The notes beneath the pieces are model-generated. The model was not told the origin of the DNA. It ran no database searches and saw nothing but the letters and a program-made list of their open reading frames with translations. This document shows, piece after piece, positions 16,258-25,860 of a DNA stretch of 36,234 nt. Every line of letters starts with the position of its first letter. Position 1 is the first letter of the stretch. The position numbers and the translations under genes were made by a program. The stretch lies in NCBI RefSeq assembly GCF_003946445.1, contig NZ_RHOF01000041.1:1-36234 (forward strand). Reading direction: 5' to 3'. Source of the DNA: Loigolactobacillus jiayinensis. GTDB lineage: Bacteria; Bacillota; Bacilli; Lactobacillales; Lactobacillaceae.

Positions 16258-17997
16258 TTAATCTGGTGCGCCACCAGCTTCACTACCACGAGAAAGAATG
16301 ACCGTGATTTTTGCAGTGCGCGCAACGGCAGTCCCTGCTTTTGGTGATTGTGACATCACCGTGCCAGCCTGAACCGCACTTGAGTAATCATACTTGGTAT
16401 TCAACGTAAAGCCCATACTACTGGCGTATTGCCGGACACTGGCCTGGGACCAATTCGTCATGTCTAGTAAACTAAACCCATTGGCACCAACGCTAACCGT
16501 TAACGTTATTTTCTTGCCTTTAGCGACTACCCGCTTACCTGCATCAATACTTTGTTGCACGATTTGACCGTTCGTATAACGACTGGAAATAACCGTCGTC
16601 CGTTTCACTACAAAACCAGCTTTTTTAAGTTTGGCCACTACCGTTGAATATGACTGCCCGGCGTAATCGGCTAATACGTACTCTTTTTGACCTGTACTAA
16701 TGCGCATCTTGACAACTGATTGTCGTCTTACTTTTTTACTTTTAGCTGGGGTGGTGCCGATCACTTGCCCTGCCTTAACCGTATTACTGTGTTGTTTAGT
16801 AGCTGCGCCCACCTTAAACTGGCGAGCAATTAAAGTCGATTCTGCCTTACGCTGAGTCATACCGGCAACATTTGGTACTGCTACTGGCTGCAACTGATTA
16901 ACAATAAAGAAGCCCACCACGATCACTGCAATCAGTGCCAATAAGCTGACGATCACAACGACGGGGTACCGACGCCGCTTTTTTGCTGGCGGTTCTGGTG
17001 GTGTGCTAACCGCAGCTTGCGCTACAGCTGCTGAACTGGTGGTACTTTGATTCACTGCGGCCGCTGATGTCATACTGACCTGGCTATTACCATAGTGTTC
17101 TGGCTGCAACCGTGGCAAAATTTTAGTTTCTTCATTGCTGACTTGTGACACAAAACGCGGTTCACCAATTCGTAACGGTGATAACGCGGTTTTGAGATCT
17201 GCCGACATTGCGGTCACTGATTCATAACGCTCAGTTGGTTCCTTAGCTGTGGCTTGTAGCACCACATTTTCCAAGGCTTGCGGAATATTAGCATCAATTT
17301 TGCGTACCGAAGGAATTTCATTTTGAAAATGTTTTAGCGCAATGCTCACTGCAGTTTCACCCTCAAAAGGGACTTTTCCAGTCAACATTTCATATAAAAT
17401 AATGCCTAGTGAATAAATATCTGATTGCTTAGTGGCGATACTACCGCGGGCTTGCTCCGGTGACAAATAATGGACTGAGCCTAACATTGAATTTGTTTGT
17501 GTGATTGAGTTTTCCGATAACGCCACTGAAATCCCAAAATCAGTAATTTTCAAATGACCTGATGGCGCAACTAAAATGTTTTGGGGTTTTAAATCACGAT
17601 GAATAATCCCGTGTGCATGGGCTTGTTGGACTGCCGCTAAAATTTCAGTCATCATCCGTACGACTTCCGCATAGGAAAGCGGATAATGATCGGCAATATA
17701 GCGTTTCAAATCCGTACCAGAAACATACTCCATCACAATATATTGTAGCCCATTGTCTTCACCAACATCATAAACAGTGACAATATTGGGGTGAACTAGT
17801 TCAGTAGCTGCTAATTCTTCCCGTTGAAAACGACGAATTGTATCGGGATCGTTTTGTAGATCAAGTCGCAATACCTTGACCGCTACTTCTCGATTTAAAA
17901 TTAAATCTTGGGCCAAATAAACATTGGCCATCCCACCTTCACCAACGGGACGGATCACGCGGTAGCGACCGCCTAATTTATATCCTGCTTCCATCAT
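16258..17997 (-). CDS. prkC: PASTA-domain serine/threonine protein kinase
   Basis: Membrane-anchored Hanks-type kinase that senses peptidoglycan or lipid II through extracellular PASTA repeats and phosphorylates cell-division and wall-synthesis proteins. In the 579-residue protein the glycine loop GEGGMANVY and Lys41 are followed by HRDLKPQN (catalytic Asp135), DFGIS (153-157) and SPEQARG (APE equivalent). A juxtamembrane linker precedes a basic KKRRR stop-transfer patch and one transmembrane helix (about 345-366). Three PASTA domains follow (about 372-436, 437-503, 504-572). The ATG overlaps the phosphatase stop by 4 bp; kinase and phosphatase act as an on/off pair. Confidence 0.97.
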   Translation of the reverse strand: MMEAGYKLGGRYRVIRPVGEGGMANVYLAQDLILNREVAVKVLRLDLQNDPDTIRRFQREELAATELVHPNIVTVYDVGEDNGLQYIVMEYVSGTDLKRYIADHYPLSYAEVVRMMTEILAAVQQAHAHGIIHRDLKPQNILVAPSGHLKITDFGISVALSENSITQTNSMLGSVHYLSPEQARGSIATKQSDIYSLGIILYEMLTGKVPFEGETAVSIALKHFQNEIPSVRKIDANIPQALENVVLQATAKEPTERYESVTAMSADLKTALSPLRIGEPRFVSQVSNEETKILPRLQPEHYGNSQVSMTSAAAVNQSTTSSAAVAQAAVSTPPEPPAKKRRRYPVVVIVSLLALIAVIVVGFFIVNQLQPVAVPNVAGMTQRKAESTLIARQFKVGAATKQHSNTVKAGQVIGTTPAKSKKVRRQSVVKMRISTGQKEYVLADYAGQSYSTVVAKLKKAGFVVKRTTVISSRYTNGQIVQQSIDAGKRVVAKGKKITLTVSVGANGFSLLDMTNWSQASVRQYASSMGFTLNTKYDYSSAVQAGTVMSQSPKAGTAVARTAKITVILSRGSEAGGAPD

Positions 17998-18740
17998 TGT
18001 GCGGCCACCCCACGATCCTCATATAGTAGTAATGCCGTAATATTATCTAATCCACCTGCCGCATTCGCCGCATCAAGCAAGGCCTGACATTTTAACTCCA
18101 ATGAGCGCGGACTCGCTAAAATCGTACTGATTTCCTCATCAGACACCATATTGGTCAATCCATCGGAACACAACAAAATATAATCACCGTGTTGTGAGCG
18201 CCGTACCACAACATCAGCATCAGCTTGCTCAGAGACACCTAATGTCCGGGTAATAATATTTTTCTGTGGATGATGTTTAGCCGCTTCAGCACTTAATTGA
18301 CCGTGTTTGACTAATTCATTGACCAATGAGTGATCCTCCGTCATTTGACTCAGCCGCCCATCGCGATACAAATACGCCCGGCTATCACCAATGTTAGCGA
18401 TAATAAACTCATTTTGATAATAGATTGCCGCCACAAAGGTGGTGCCCATCCCCGATAAATCAGGATACTGTTGTGACTTATTGAGAATATGCTCATTTTC
18501 TTTCTGCAATTCCGCCACTAGCCAAGAAATAATTGGCTCAACCTTATCGAATTCTGTCTGCTCAAAATCATAGCCAATATGTAAAACGGCCATGGCCGAA
18601 GCCACGTCACCGCCTAAATGGCCGCCCATGCCGTCCGCAACAATTGCGAATTGAACCCCAGCTACATTTTGATAGACGCTTACATAATCTTCGTTGTTCG
18701 CCCGGCGTTGGCCAACATCCGTTCGGTAAGCGAATTTCAT
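17994..18740 (-). CDS. pppL: PP2C-type serine/threonine phosphatase (PrpC/PppL/Stp)
   Basis: Metal-dependent phosphatase that reverses phosphorylation by the adjacent PASTA kinase. The 248-residue cytosolic protein has the PP2C metal motifs: RRANNEDYV, ADGMGGHLGGDVAS (Asp36), IGDSRAYLYRDG, a TRTLG segment, CSDGLTNMVSDEE and GLDNITALLL. ATG start, 5 bp after the end of rsmB, and it overlaps the kinase gene downstream, so expression of the pair is likely coupled. The name follows lactic acid bacterial usage; prpC or stp would be equivalent. Confidence 0.95.
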   Translation of the reverse strand: MKFAYRTDVGQRRANNEDYVSVYQNVAGVQFAIVADGMGGHLGGDVASAMAVLHIGYDFEQTEFDKVEPIISWLVAELQKENEHILNKSQQYPDLSGMGTTFVAAIYYQNEFIIANIGDSRAYLYRDGRLSQMTEDHSLVNELVKHGQLSAEAAKHHPQKNIITRTLGVSEQADADVVVRRSQHGDYILLCSDGLTNMVSDEEISTILASPRSLELKCQALLDAANAAGGLDNITALLLYEDRGVAAQ

Positions 18741-18745
18741 CCTTT

Positions 18746-20098
18746 TTACCTCATTTTCCGTTTCAGATTACAAATGAAGAAGCCATCCGTTCCGTAGTCA
18801 TCTGGATATAAGCGCAAATGTGGCTCAGTGGCCACCTTAAGTGCCTTATCAGTATGCACTGGGATCGTTTCAAACTCCGTATGCTTTGCGAGAAACTGCT
18901 CGATCACGTCTGCATTTTCTTCATTAACAATTGTACACGTACTATAGGTTAAAATGCCACCAGGTTTTACTTTAATTGCGACACTATCCAAAATATCTAA
19001 CTGAATCTTTTGTAAATTCATTAAATCTTCCGGTTGTCGTGCGTATTTGATTTCCGGCTTACGGCGCATTAAGCCAAGTCCAGAACATGGTGCATCGACT
19101 AAAACACGATCAAATGACTTATTGGCCACCACGTCACGCAAATTGCGTGCGTCAAACGCACGTGCATTAACGACATCCGCCACATGCAATCGTTTAGCAT
19201 TATCCTTGATCAATTTCACCTTGTGCGGGTGCAAATCAAACGCCTCAACGTGACCACCAGCTTCGGCAGACAAGTAACTCGCAATATGTGCTGTTTTACC
19301 ACCAGGCGCTGCACAGGCATCTAAAACTTGATGCTGCGGCTGAATTTGCATCGCTGCTGCAACTAACATTGAGCTTTCATCTTGAACGGTGTACTGACCA
19401 TAAGCAAAAGCCGTCGTCCCCGCCAAAAAACCACCTTGGCGAACTAAGCCAACAGCAGACAGCGCGCTTGGTTCCGTATCAAGGCCTAATTCAGCTAGTT
19501 CCGATTGAACTTCATCAACTGTGGCAATCGCCGTATTAACGCGAATGGAAGCCGCTGCTGGTTGGTTGATCGTCGCTAAAATAGCGCCGGTCTTGTCGCT
19601 ACCAATTTGATCAGTGAGTTTAGCTACCAACCATTCAGGAACGCTGGCGCTAATACTCAAGCGCGTCAGTGGATCACTAATCGTTGCGAGTTGGGGCACT
19701 CCTTTACGTTCGATCTGACGTAAAATTGCCGTCATCAAGCCTGCAACCCCTTGATTGCCCATTTTTTTAGCAATTTCAGTTGCCTCGTAGAAAATTGCCC
19801 GATTAGGAATTTTATCTAAATAAACCATTTGATAAACAGCAACCCGTAAATTTTGACGCGCCCAACGCTCCAAGCGTTGCGGCTTTTTGATAAACGGTTT
19901 TAAATAAAAATCTAACGTCAATTGGCGCTGGATCACACCATAAACTAAATTCGTTAATAAACCGGCATCAGCTGGTTGTAATTGTTCCTTATCAATCGTT
20001 TGATCCAACGTAATGTTAGCGTAACTACCTGAATCAGCAACGCGGTCCAACAATTTAACCGCTAAATAACGCGGGGAATGCTTAATATTAGTCTTCAA
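18746..20098 (-). CDS. rsmB: 16S rRNA m5C967 methyltransferase RsmB (Sun)
   Basis: SAM-dependent enzyme that makes 5-methylcytosine in 16S rRNA. The 450-residue protein has an N-terminal NusB-like RNA-binding domain (about 1-140) and a C-terminal Rossmann methyltransferase domain with the SAM motif DACAAPGGKTAHIA, the catalytic VDAPCSGLG cysteine and the second cysteine in YSTCTI. The start is TTG at 20096-20098, inside the end of fmt (11-bp overlap). The fmt-rsmB-phosphatase order is that of Bacillus but without rlmN, which there follows rsmB. Confidence 0.95.
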   Translation of the reverse strand: MKTNIKHSPRYLAVKLLDRVADSGSYANITLDQTIDKEQLQPADAGLLTNLVYGVIQRQLTLDFYLKPFIKKPQRLERWARQNLRVAVYQMVYLDKIPNRAIFYEATEIAKKMGNQGVAGLMTAILRQIERKGVPQLATISDPLTRLSISASVPEWLVAKLTDQIGSDKTGAILATINQPAAASIRVNTAIATVDEVQSELAELGLDTEPSALSAVGLVRQGGFLAGTTAFAYGQYTVQDESSMLVAAAMQIQPQHQVLDACAAPGGKTAHIASYLSAEAGGHVEAFDLHPHKVKLIKDNAKRLHVADVVNARAFDARNLRDVVANKSFDRVLVDAPCSGLGLMRRKPEIKYARQPEDLMNLQKIQLDILDSVAIKVKPGGILTYSTCTIVNEENADVIEQFLAKHTEFETIPVHTDKALKVATEPHLRLYPDDYGTDGFFICNLKRKMR

Positions 20099-21035
20099 TG
20101 AGTAATTGCCCTTCCTTAAGGTCGTGTCCTTGGCCGTTTAAATAGGCCGTAATCGTCATTTTCGCCTTACCTGCTGGCTGAATGTCGTCGATGTATAAAA
20201 CTTTGTGATCTGCGGTGGCAACTCCTAACGCGTGTTTGCCGATTGTGGCAATATAACCAGCCGCCAAATCAGTCGCTTCATCCGTTGGTCGTACTTGCCA
20301 TAACTTAGTCCGTTGACCGCCAATTTTTACAAACGCACCTGGTTGCGGCCGTAATGCACGAACTTTAAAATCAATTGCCGCAGCGCTCATATCCAACGTC
20401 ACTTGTTCCTCACCTGGTTTGATTGTTGGTGAAAAAGTGACTTGGCTTTCATCCTGCGGTTGTGGCGTAATTTTACCGGCAATTAAATCCGGTAAAGTGG
20501 CTAATAGTAATTTCTCACCGACTTGGCTGAGTTTGGTAAATAAGGTGCCGTTATCGTCGTCAGCCATGATTGGCAGGGCTTGCTGGCGTAAAATATCGCC
20601 AGCATCCATCTGTTTGACCATTTCCATAATGGTGACGCCAGTTTCCTTTTCGCCATTTAACAAAGCGTATTGAATTGGCGCCCCACCGCGATATTTAGGC
20701 AATAATGACGCATGGACATTGATGGCTTTAATTTTCGCTGCTGCTAATACTTTGCTAGGCAAAAATTGGCCGAAAGCGGCTGTGATAATCAAATCTGGTG
20801 CTAATGCAATCACTTGATCAGCTTCTGGACTGCCACTTAATTTTTCCGGCTGTAGCACTGGAATCTGATGAGCTACGGCAACCTTTTTTACTGGTGAAGC
20901 CGTTAGAATATGCTTACGTCCAACCGGCCGATCTGGTTGGGTAACGACAGCCAACACGTCATACCCAGTTGTAATTAAACTTGCTAAAATTGGTGCCGAA
21001 AATTCCGGCGTCCCCATAAAGACAATTGACGTCAA
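20088..21035 (-). CDS. fmt: methionyl-tRNA formyltransferase
   Basis: Formylates the initiator Met-tRNA using 10-formyl-tetrahydrofolate; substrate supply depends on FolD, also in this window. The 315-residue protein has the N-terminal formyltransferase fold with FMGTPEFSAPIL, the catalytic Asn and His in INVHASLLPKYRGGAPIQYA, and the catalytic Asp in MDAGDIL, then the C-terminal OB-fold domain that grips tRNA. The start is TTG at 21033-21035 with only a modest upstream GAAG. def, next to fmt in many Firmicutes, is absent; priA precedes directly. Confidence 0.96.
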   Translation of the reverse strand: MTSIVFMGTPEFSAPILASLITTGYDVLAVVTQPDRPVGRKHILTASPVKKVAVAHQIPVLQPEKLSGSPEADQVIALAPDLIITAAFGQFLPSKVLAAAKIKAINVHASLLPKYRGGAPIQYALLNGEKETGVTIMEMVKQMDAGDILRQQALPIMADDDNGTLFTKLSQVGEKLLLATLPDLIAGKITPQPQDESQVTFSPTIKPGEEQVTLDMSAAAIDFKVRALRPQPGAFVKIGGQRTKLWQVRPTDEATDLAAGYIATIGKHALGVATADHKVLYIDDIQPAGKAKMTITAYLNGQGHDLKEGQLLIED

Positions 21036-21061
21036 TAACTTCGCTTCTTTCTCTATTAAGT

Positions 21062-23476
21062 CTAGATAAAACTTAGTGGTTCGCGGTCAATGGAAATTTG
21101 AATCCCATGCCGTGCTTGATTTTCCTGCATAATTTGGGTCAACACTTGTTGTAAGTGTGGTTCACGCTTATATTTGATCACCATTTGGTAGTAATAACGT
21201 TTATTTACCCGCGCAATTGCGCGTGGCGTTGGTCCTAATAAAATGGCTTGCTTGGATAACGCTGGCTTGATTTGGGTCATCAATTGAAAAATCTTTTTGG
21301 CCGCTTCATTTTCTTCTTCATGACTGGCGGTAACCAAAATCGTGTAATAGTATGGCGGATACCCCGTTTGATGGCGCAAAGTCATTTCTCGCTTATAAAA
21401 ACCTTCATAGTCATGATGGCGCGCCAAGCGAATTGCGTAATGTTCCGGATTATAGGTCTGAACAATGACCTCACCTTTTTTCTCAGCACGGCCAGCGCGA
21501 CCACTTACTTGGGTCAATAGCTGAAACGTTCGTTCACTGGCGCGAAAATCAGGTAAACCTAGTGCTGTATCCGCGTTGAGCACGCCCACTAAGGTCACAT
21601 CCGGAAAATCCAATCCTTTAGCAATCATTTGTGTGCCCAGTAAAATATCGGCTTCATGGTTACCAAATTGACGTAAAAGCTTGCCGTGCGCACCTTTCCG
21701 CCGCGTTGTATCCACATCCATCCGCAAAATTCGCGCTTCCGGTAATAACGTATGCAACTCAGTTTCCACTTTTTGCGTGCCCGTGCCATAATACCGAATC
21801 TTACGACTTTGACAATTCGGACAAACTTGCGGAATCGCTTCTTCATGACCACAATAATGACACTTCATTGAGTGCGTGTCCATATGCAAAGTTAGCGAAA
21901 TATCACAATTAGGGCACTGCAACACAAAACCGCAATCACGGCACATCACAAAGGACGAGAAGCCGCGGCGATTCAGCATTAAAACACTTTGTTCCTGATG
22001 TAATACGCGCTTACGTAATTCTTGTAGTAATAAGCTAGAAAAATTATCTTCCTTCGTTTTTTTCAACTCATTTTTCATATCGACCACCGTTACTTCCGGT
22101 AGTGGCTGATGATTGGCCCGTTCCTTAAGCCGAATCAATTGATAAACGCCTTTTTGCGCGCGGGCCCGTGATTCTAATGATGGCGTTGCACTACCTAACA
22201 CCACCGGACAGTGGTGGTACTTAGCCCGCCATAACGCAACATCACGAGCGTGGTAACGCGGCATTTCATCCTGCTTATAACTACTTTCGTGTTCTTCATC
22301 CATAATGATCAAGCCGATATGCTGTAGTGGCGCAAAAATAGCAGAACGCGCACCAACCACGACTTGGGCTTCACCACGTTCGATCCGCCGCCATTCGTCA
22401 TAGCGTTCGCCGGTGGATAACCCACTGTGTAGTACCGCAACGTGCTCACCAAAGCGCCCACGTACACGTGCCACCATTTGCGGGGTCAAACCAATTTCCG
22501 GCACCAACATTAACGCAGTCCGCCCAGCCGTGATTGCCGCTTGGATCGCCTGTAAGTAGATCTCTGTTTTACCACTACCAGTAACCCCCTCAACCAAGAA
22601 AACTTGATCGCGCTTCTGCTCGCCAGCAGCCGTAATTTGTTGGACGGCTGTGGCTTGTTCTGCAGTTAAGGTCAACGGCTGTGTCCGTGGCGCACTGGCT
22701 AATTCAGCGTACGGATCGCGGTAAGTTTCCAAATCGACTAACCGCAGCCAACCTTTTGCTACTCCAGCATGGACTGGCGCTAGTGTTAGCTCAGTCGTGG
22801 CCGTGATCTCATGCATTGGGATTGGCGCCTTAGCAGCCGCATGAGCCGCTAAAAAGGCCAACAGTTCATGCTGGCGTTTGGCGTTGGCTGGCACCTTAGC
22901 AGCCGCGGCAGTGTAATCAGCCGCCGTCAGTAGCGGCTGCACGGCCTTAAGTGTTTTAACCTTAGCCCGATCATGGACTTCATAAACCACCTCAACTAAA
23001 TGTTGCTGTTGCCATTTCAATAATTGCTTAATTACTTCCGGTGCTAAATCGGCAAAGTCTAGTTCAGTTTGATCGTGAAAAATAGCCGTTGTCGCTACGG
23101 TAGCCGCACCAGTCAAGCGTACTTTCTTACTATAACTGGCTTTCATCACGCTCGGTAACATGGTCTGCATACAACTAATTTGAAACGCGAAAGTCCACTG
23201 TGCCAGCCACTTAGCCAACGCCAACAACTCCGGGTTCAACACTGGCTGTAGATCCAAAACTGCCGCAATTGTTTTCAGTTCACCATTATAATCTGGTGGG
23301 GCCGCGGTGGTGCCAACCACAAAACCTTGGACTTGGCGCTGGCCTTTGCCAAAGGGGACAACCACCCGCATTCCCGGTTGTAATTGGGCTTGCCATACCG
23401 CCGGAATCACGTAGTCATAGGGACGATTTGTTTGTAAGCTAGGTACATCAACGATCACTTGAGCAAATTGTACCAT
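21062..23476 (-). CDS. priA: primosomal protein PriA (replication restart helicase)
   Basis: Superfamily 2 helicase that recognises stalled forks and reloads the replisome. The 804-residue protein has the N-terminal 3'-DNA-binding domain (VIVDVPSLQTNRPYDY), the helicase core with Walker A GVTGSGKTEIYLQ, DEEHESSYKQ, GSATPSLES, and eight zinc-binding cysteines in four CxxC pairs (CRDCG, CPNCD, CHYCG, CPNCQ). The GTQMIAKGLDFP and QVSGRAGRAEK motifs follow. ATG start. It lies 61 bp after coaBC, the usual Firmicute order. Confidence 0.97.
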   Translation of the reverse strand: MVQFAQVIVDVPSLQTNRPYDYVIPAVWQAQLQPGMRVVVPFGKGQRQVQGFVVGTTAAPPDYNGELKTIAAVLDLQPVLNPELLALAKWLAQWTFAFQISCMQTMLPSVMKASYSKKVRLTGAATVATTAIFHDQTELDFADLAPEVIKQLLKWQQQHLVEVVYEVHDRAKVKTLKAVQPLLTAADYTAAAAKVPANAKRQHELLAFLAAHAAAKAPIPMHEITATTELTLAPVHAGVAKGWLRLVDLETYRDPYAELASAPRTQPLTLTAEQATAVQQITAAGEQKRDQVFLVEGVTGSGKTEIYLQAIQAAITAGRTALMLVPEIGLTPQMVARVRGRFGEHVAVLHSGLSTGERYDEWRRIERGEAQVVVGARSAIFAPLQHIGLIIMDEEHESSYKQDEMPRYHARDVALWRAKYHHCPVVLGSATPSLESRARAQKGVYQLIRLKERANHQPLPEVTVVDMKNELKKTKEDNFSSLLLQELRKRVLHQEQSVLMLNRRGFSSFVMCRDCGFVLQCPNCDISLTLHMDTHSMKCHYCGHEEAIPQVCPNCQSRKIRYYGTGTQKVETELHTLLPEARILRMDVDTTRRKGAHGKLLRQFGNHEADILLGTQMIAKGLDFPDVTLVGVLNADTALGLPDFRASERTFQLLTQVSGRAGRAEKKGEVIVQTYNPEHYAIRLARHHDYEGFYKREMTLRHQTGYPPYYYTILVTASHEEENEAAKKIFQLMTQIKPALSKQAILLGPTPRAIARVNKRYYYQMVIKYKREPHLQQVLTQIMQENQARHGIQISIDREPLSFI

Positions 23477-23537
23477 GACTAACCACCTTTCTAGGCGTGC
23501 TCAAAAAGCGCGTCGATTTTTCACGTTTAATCTAAAG

Positions 23538-24755
23538 TTATGCCTGCAACTTACGGGTTGCCAATGCCACCTGCAAAATCTGCTGGGCGATCACTTCTTT
23601 AGAAGCCAATGGTAACTGTTGCGGTGCTTGGTTGGACTGTAAAATAGTGACCGCGTTAGTATCGTGATCAAAGCCAACCTGTGGGCTCGAAACATCGTTA
23701 GCAACAATCATGTCAGCATGCTTGCTAGTTAATTTTTGTTGCGCGTAAGTCAGCAAATTCTGCGTTTCCGCAGCAAAGCCAATTAAAAATTGGTGGTGCT
23801 TTTGCTGGCCTAATTCAGCTAAAATATCTGGATTTTTAGTCAGCGTCAACTGATAATCAGTCGCTGTTTTCTTAATTTTATTTGCGGCTACTGTCGGCGA
23901 CCGAAAATCAGCCACCGCTGCGGCCATGATCACCATTTGCGCATCAGCATACCGTGCTAGTAAAGCTGTCCGCATTGTAGCTGCTGAATCAACCGCAACA
24001 TACGCGACCCCAGCTGGTTGTGGTAACGCGGTTGGTGCACTGATCAAGGTTACTTTGGCCCCCAACTTCCGCGCTGCAGTAGCTAAAGCATAGCCCATTT
24101 TACCAGAAGAATTGTTAGTTAAATAGCGCACTGGATCTAAGCGTTCACGCGTTCCGCCAGCGGTGACCAAAACGGATTGGCCATGCAACGGCAAACTGGT
24201 ATCCGCTGCAATCAGCTGGTCATTAACGGTCGCCACAATTTCTTCTGGTTCCGGAAAACGGCCTTTGCCACTGTAACCTTCGGCCAAAAACCCAGTTGCT
24301 GGCTCGATAATGTGTAACCCATCAGCCTTTAATGTGTTAATGTTGCGTTGCGTGGCTGGATTTTCCCACATGTGCACGTTCATCGCAGGCGCAACGAACT
24401 TCGGTGCCGTTGTCGCTAATAAAGCCGTGCTCGCAAAATCGTCAGCAATACCGTTAGCCACTTTAGCGATCAAGTCAGCGGTGGCCGGAGCAACTAAGGC
24501 AATCTCTGTCCAATCGGCTAATTCGATATGCGCCACTTCATCTGGTGCAAGTTGCGCAAAACGATCCGTATAAACGGCGTGCTTGCTCAACGCTTGAAAA
24601 GTGAGCGGCGTAATGAATTCTTGCGCCCCAGCCGTTTCCACCACGCGAACTTCAGCGCCATGGCGAATCAATTCCCGTACCAAATAAGCAGCCTTATAGG
24701 CAGCGATCCCACCACTGACGTACAATGCAACGTGTTTTTTAGCTAACAACACCAT
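23538..24755 (-). CDS. coaBC: bifunctional phosphopantothenoylcysteine decarboxylase / phosphopantothenate-cysteine ligase
   Basis: Two consecutive steps of coenzyme A synthesis: CoaB joins 4'-phosphopantothenate and cysteine, then flavin-dependent CoaC decarboxylates the product. The 405-residue protein has CoaC first, with GGIAAYKAAYLV, the active-site His76 in EVAHIEL and PAMNVHMW at 123-130. CoaB follows with VLVTAGGTRERLDPVRYLTNNSSGKMG. The CoaC loop that in well-studied enzymes reads L-A-Cys-G reads LAEGYSGKGR here, with Glu159 in place of the catalytic cysteine. ATG start close to a GAGGGGG site. It has a promoter and follows the rpoZ terminator. Confidence 0.94.
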   Translation of the reverse strand: MVLLAKKHVALYVSGGIAAYKAAYLVRELIRHGAEVRVVETAGAQEFITPLTFQALSKHAVYTDRFAQLAPDEVAHIELADWTEIALVAPATADLIAKVANGIADDFASTALLATTAPKFVAPAMNVHMWENPATQRNINTLKADGLHIIEPATGFLAEGYSGKGRFPEPEEIVATVNDQLIAADTSLPLHGQSVLVTAGGTRERLDPVRYLTNNSSGKMGYALATAARKLGAKVTLISAPTALPQPAGVAYVAVDSAATMRTALLARYADAQMVIMAAAVADFRSPTVAANKIKKTATDYQLTLTKNPDILAELGQQKHHQFLIGFAAETQNLLTYAQQKLTSKHADMIVANDVSSPQVGFDHDTNAVTILQSNQAPQQLPLASKEVIAQQILQVALATRKLQA

Positions 24756-24790
24756 TTCCCCCTCATTTTAACGGTTCAACTTATATAGTT

Positions 24791-24819
24791 ATTGTAGCAG
24801 AAAACGGCGGGTAAAGCAG
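24791..24819 (-). promoter_or_regulatory. predicted promoter of the coaBC operon
   Basis: On the minus strand an extended -10 TGCTACAAT (hexamer at 24791-24796) lies 35 bp upstream of coaBC, just after the rpoZ terminator. The -35 at 17 bp (CTGCTT) is weak, as is common with an extended -10. Confidence 0.5.
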
Positions 24820-24845
24820 TGACCGCTGATCAATTTACAGTATAG

Positions 24846-24879
24846 AAAAAGAGTTCGCGGTCACAACCAGCCGAACTCT
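24846..24879 (-). terminator. rho-independent terminator of gmk-rpoZ
   Basis: Perfect 8-bp arms AGAGTTCG (24850-24857) and CGAACTCT (24872-24879), followed on the minus strand by TTTTTC. It separates rpoZ from coaBC, so the two are probably distinct transcripts. Confidence 0.85.
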
Positions 24880-24913
24880 TAATTGACACCCAACATTTAA
24901 CTACCAATATAAC

Positions 24914-25174
24914 TTATTTTTCGTGTTTATCTGCTTGATCTTGTGCTTCAGCTTCACGTTCAGTCATCAATGACGCTGGGTCAACGGTCACTTCACCATC
25001 AGCAATTTCTTCAAGTGCTTGGCCAACGGTTTGTGGTGAACGATATTCATCGTCAGGCAACATTTTAACACTGCCAGCTTCGATTTCATGGGCGCGTTTA
25101 GCGGATAAAACGGCTAACGAGTAACGTGAATCAACTTTGTCTAATAATTTATCAATTGATGGATATAAAATCAT
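24914..25174 (-). CDS. rpoZ: DNA-directed RNA polymerase omega subunit
   Basis: Small RNA polymerase subunit that helps fold and hold the beta-prime subunit. The 86-residue protein begins [20 protein letters not shown] and carries the family [12 protein letters not shown] helix; the acidic C-terminus ([14 protein letters not shown]) is variable in the family. The ATG overlaps the gmk stop as ATGA, and a terminator follows, so gmk-rpoZ form a two-gene unit, as in most Firmicutes. Confidence 0.96.
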   Translation of the reverse strand: MILYPSIDKLLDKVDSRYSLAVLSAKRAHEIEAGSVKMLPDDEYRSPQTVGQALEEIADGEVTVDPASLMTEREAEAQDQADKHEK

Positions 25175-25791
25175 TTTTCGCCAACTCCTATCATTTTTTC
25201 ATATTGTGCGATCACCCGTTGTACGCGGAGATGTTCGCTTTCAATAATGTTCTCGATCCGTTGTACCGCATTGGGTACAGTATCATTGACTACAGCATAA
25301 TCATATTGCCGCATCATTTTGATTTCGTCAACGGCTTTATGCATCCGTTTATCAATAGTCTGCATATCCTCGGAACCGCGGCCTTTGATCCGCTGTTTCA
25401 GCGAAGAAAGATCCGGTGGCGTTAAGAAAATAAAAACACCGTCGGGACATTTTTTCCGAACCTGCATGGCGCCATTGACTTCGATCTCCAAGAAAACATC
25501 CTTGCCCGCGTCTAACGTCTGGTTGACGTACTTCAACGGTGTGCCATAGTAATTATCGACATACTGCGCGTACTCTAACATCCCATCATCCGCAATTTCA
25601 CGCTTGAAGTCTTCCTTGCTCCGAAAATAATAATCCACACCATCGACTTCCCCTGGACGAGGTTGCCGCGTGGTCATTGAGATCGAATATACAAAATCTC
25701 GCTGCTGATCCTGAAACATTGCCTTGCGTACTGTTCCCTTACCTACACCGGAAGGGCCAGATAAAACGATTAACATCCCGCGTGTCGCCAT
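25171..25791 (-). CDS. gmk: guanylate kinase
   Basis: Phosphorylates GMP to GDP with ATP, an essential step of guanine nucleotide synthesis and salvage. The 206-residue protein has the P-loop GPSGVGKGT at 12-20, the GMP-binding segment [31 protein letters not shown] and the lid region [10 protein letters not shown]-like stretch ([15 protein letters not shown]). ATG start behind AAGGAG. It has its own promoter and is coupled to rpoZ. In related genomes gmk usually lies next to recN; here two small genes intervene. Confidence 0.97.
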   Translation of the reverse strand: MATRGMLIVLSGPSGVGKGTVRKAMFQDQQRDFVYSISMTTRQPRPGEVDGVDYYFRSKEDFKREIADDGMLEYAQYVDNYYGTPLKYVNQTLDAGKDVFLEIEVNGAMQVRKKCPDGVFIFLTPPDLSSLKQRIKGRGSEDMQTIDKRMHKAVDEIKMMRQYDYAVVNDTVPNAVQRIENIIESEHLRVQRVIAQYEKMIGVGEK

Positions 25792-25829
25792 CGGTCAATT
25801 CTCCTTCTACTCGCATAAATTTAATTTCT

Positions 25830-25858
25830 ATTTTGCACTTTTTTTAATTATTTTTCAA
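25830..25858 (-). promoter_or_regulatory. predicted promoter of gmk-rpoZ
   Basis: On the minus strand TTGAAA (25853-25858) is followed after 17 bp by CAAAAT (25830-25835), about 40 bp upstream of the gmk start and just beyond the PC4-like gene. Confidence 0.5.
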
Positions 25859-25860
25859 GT

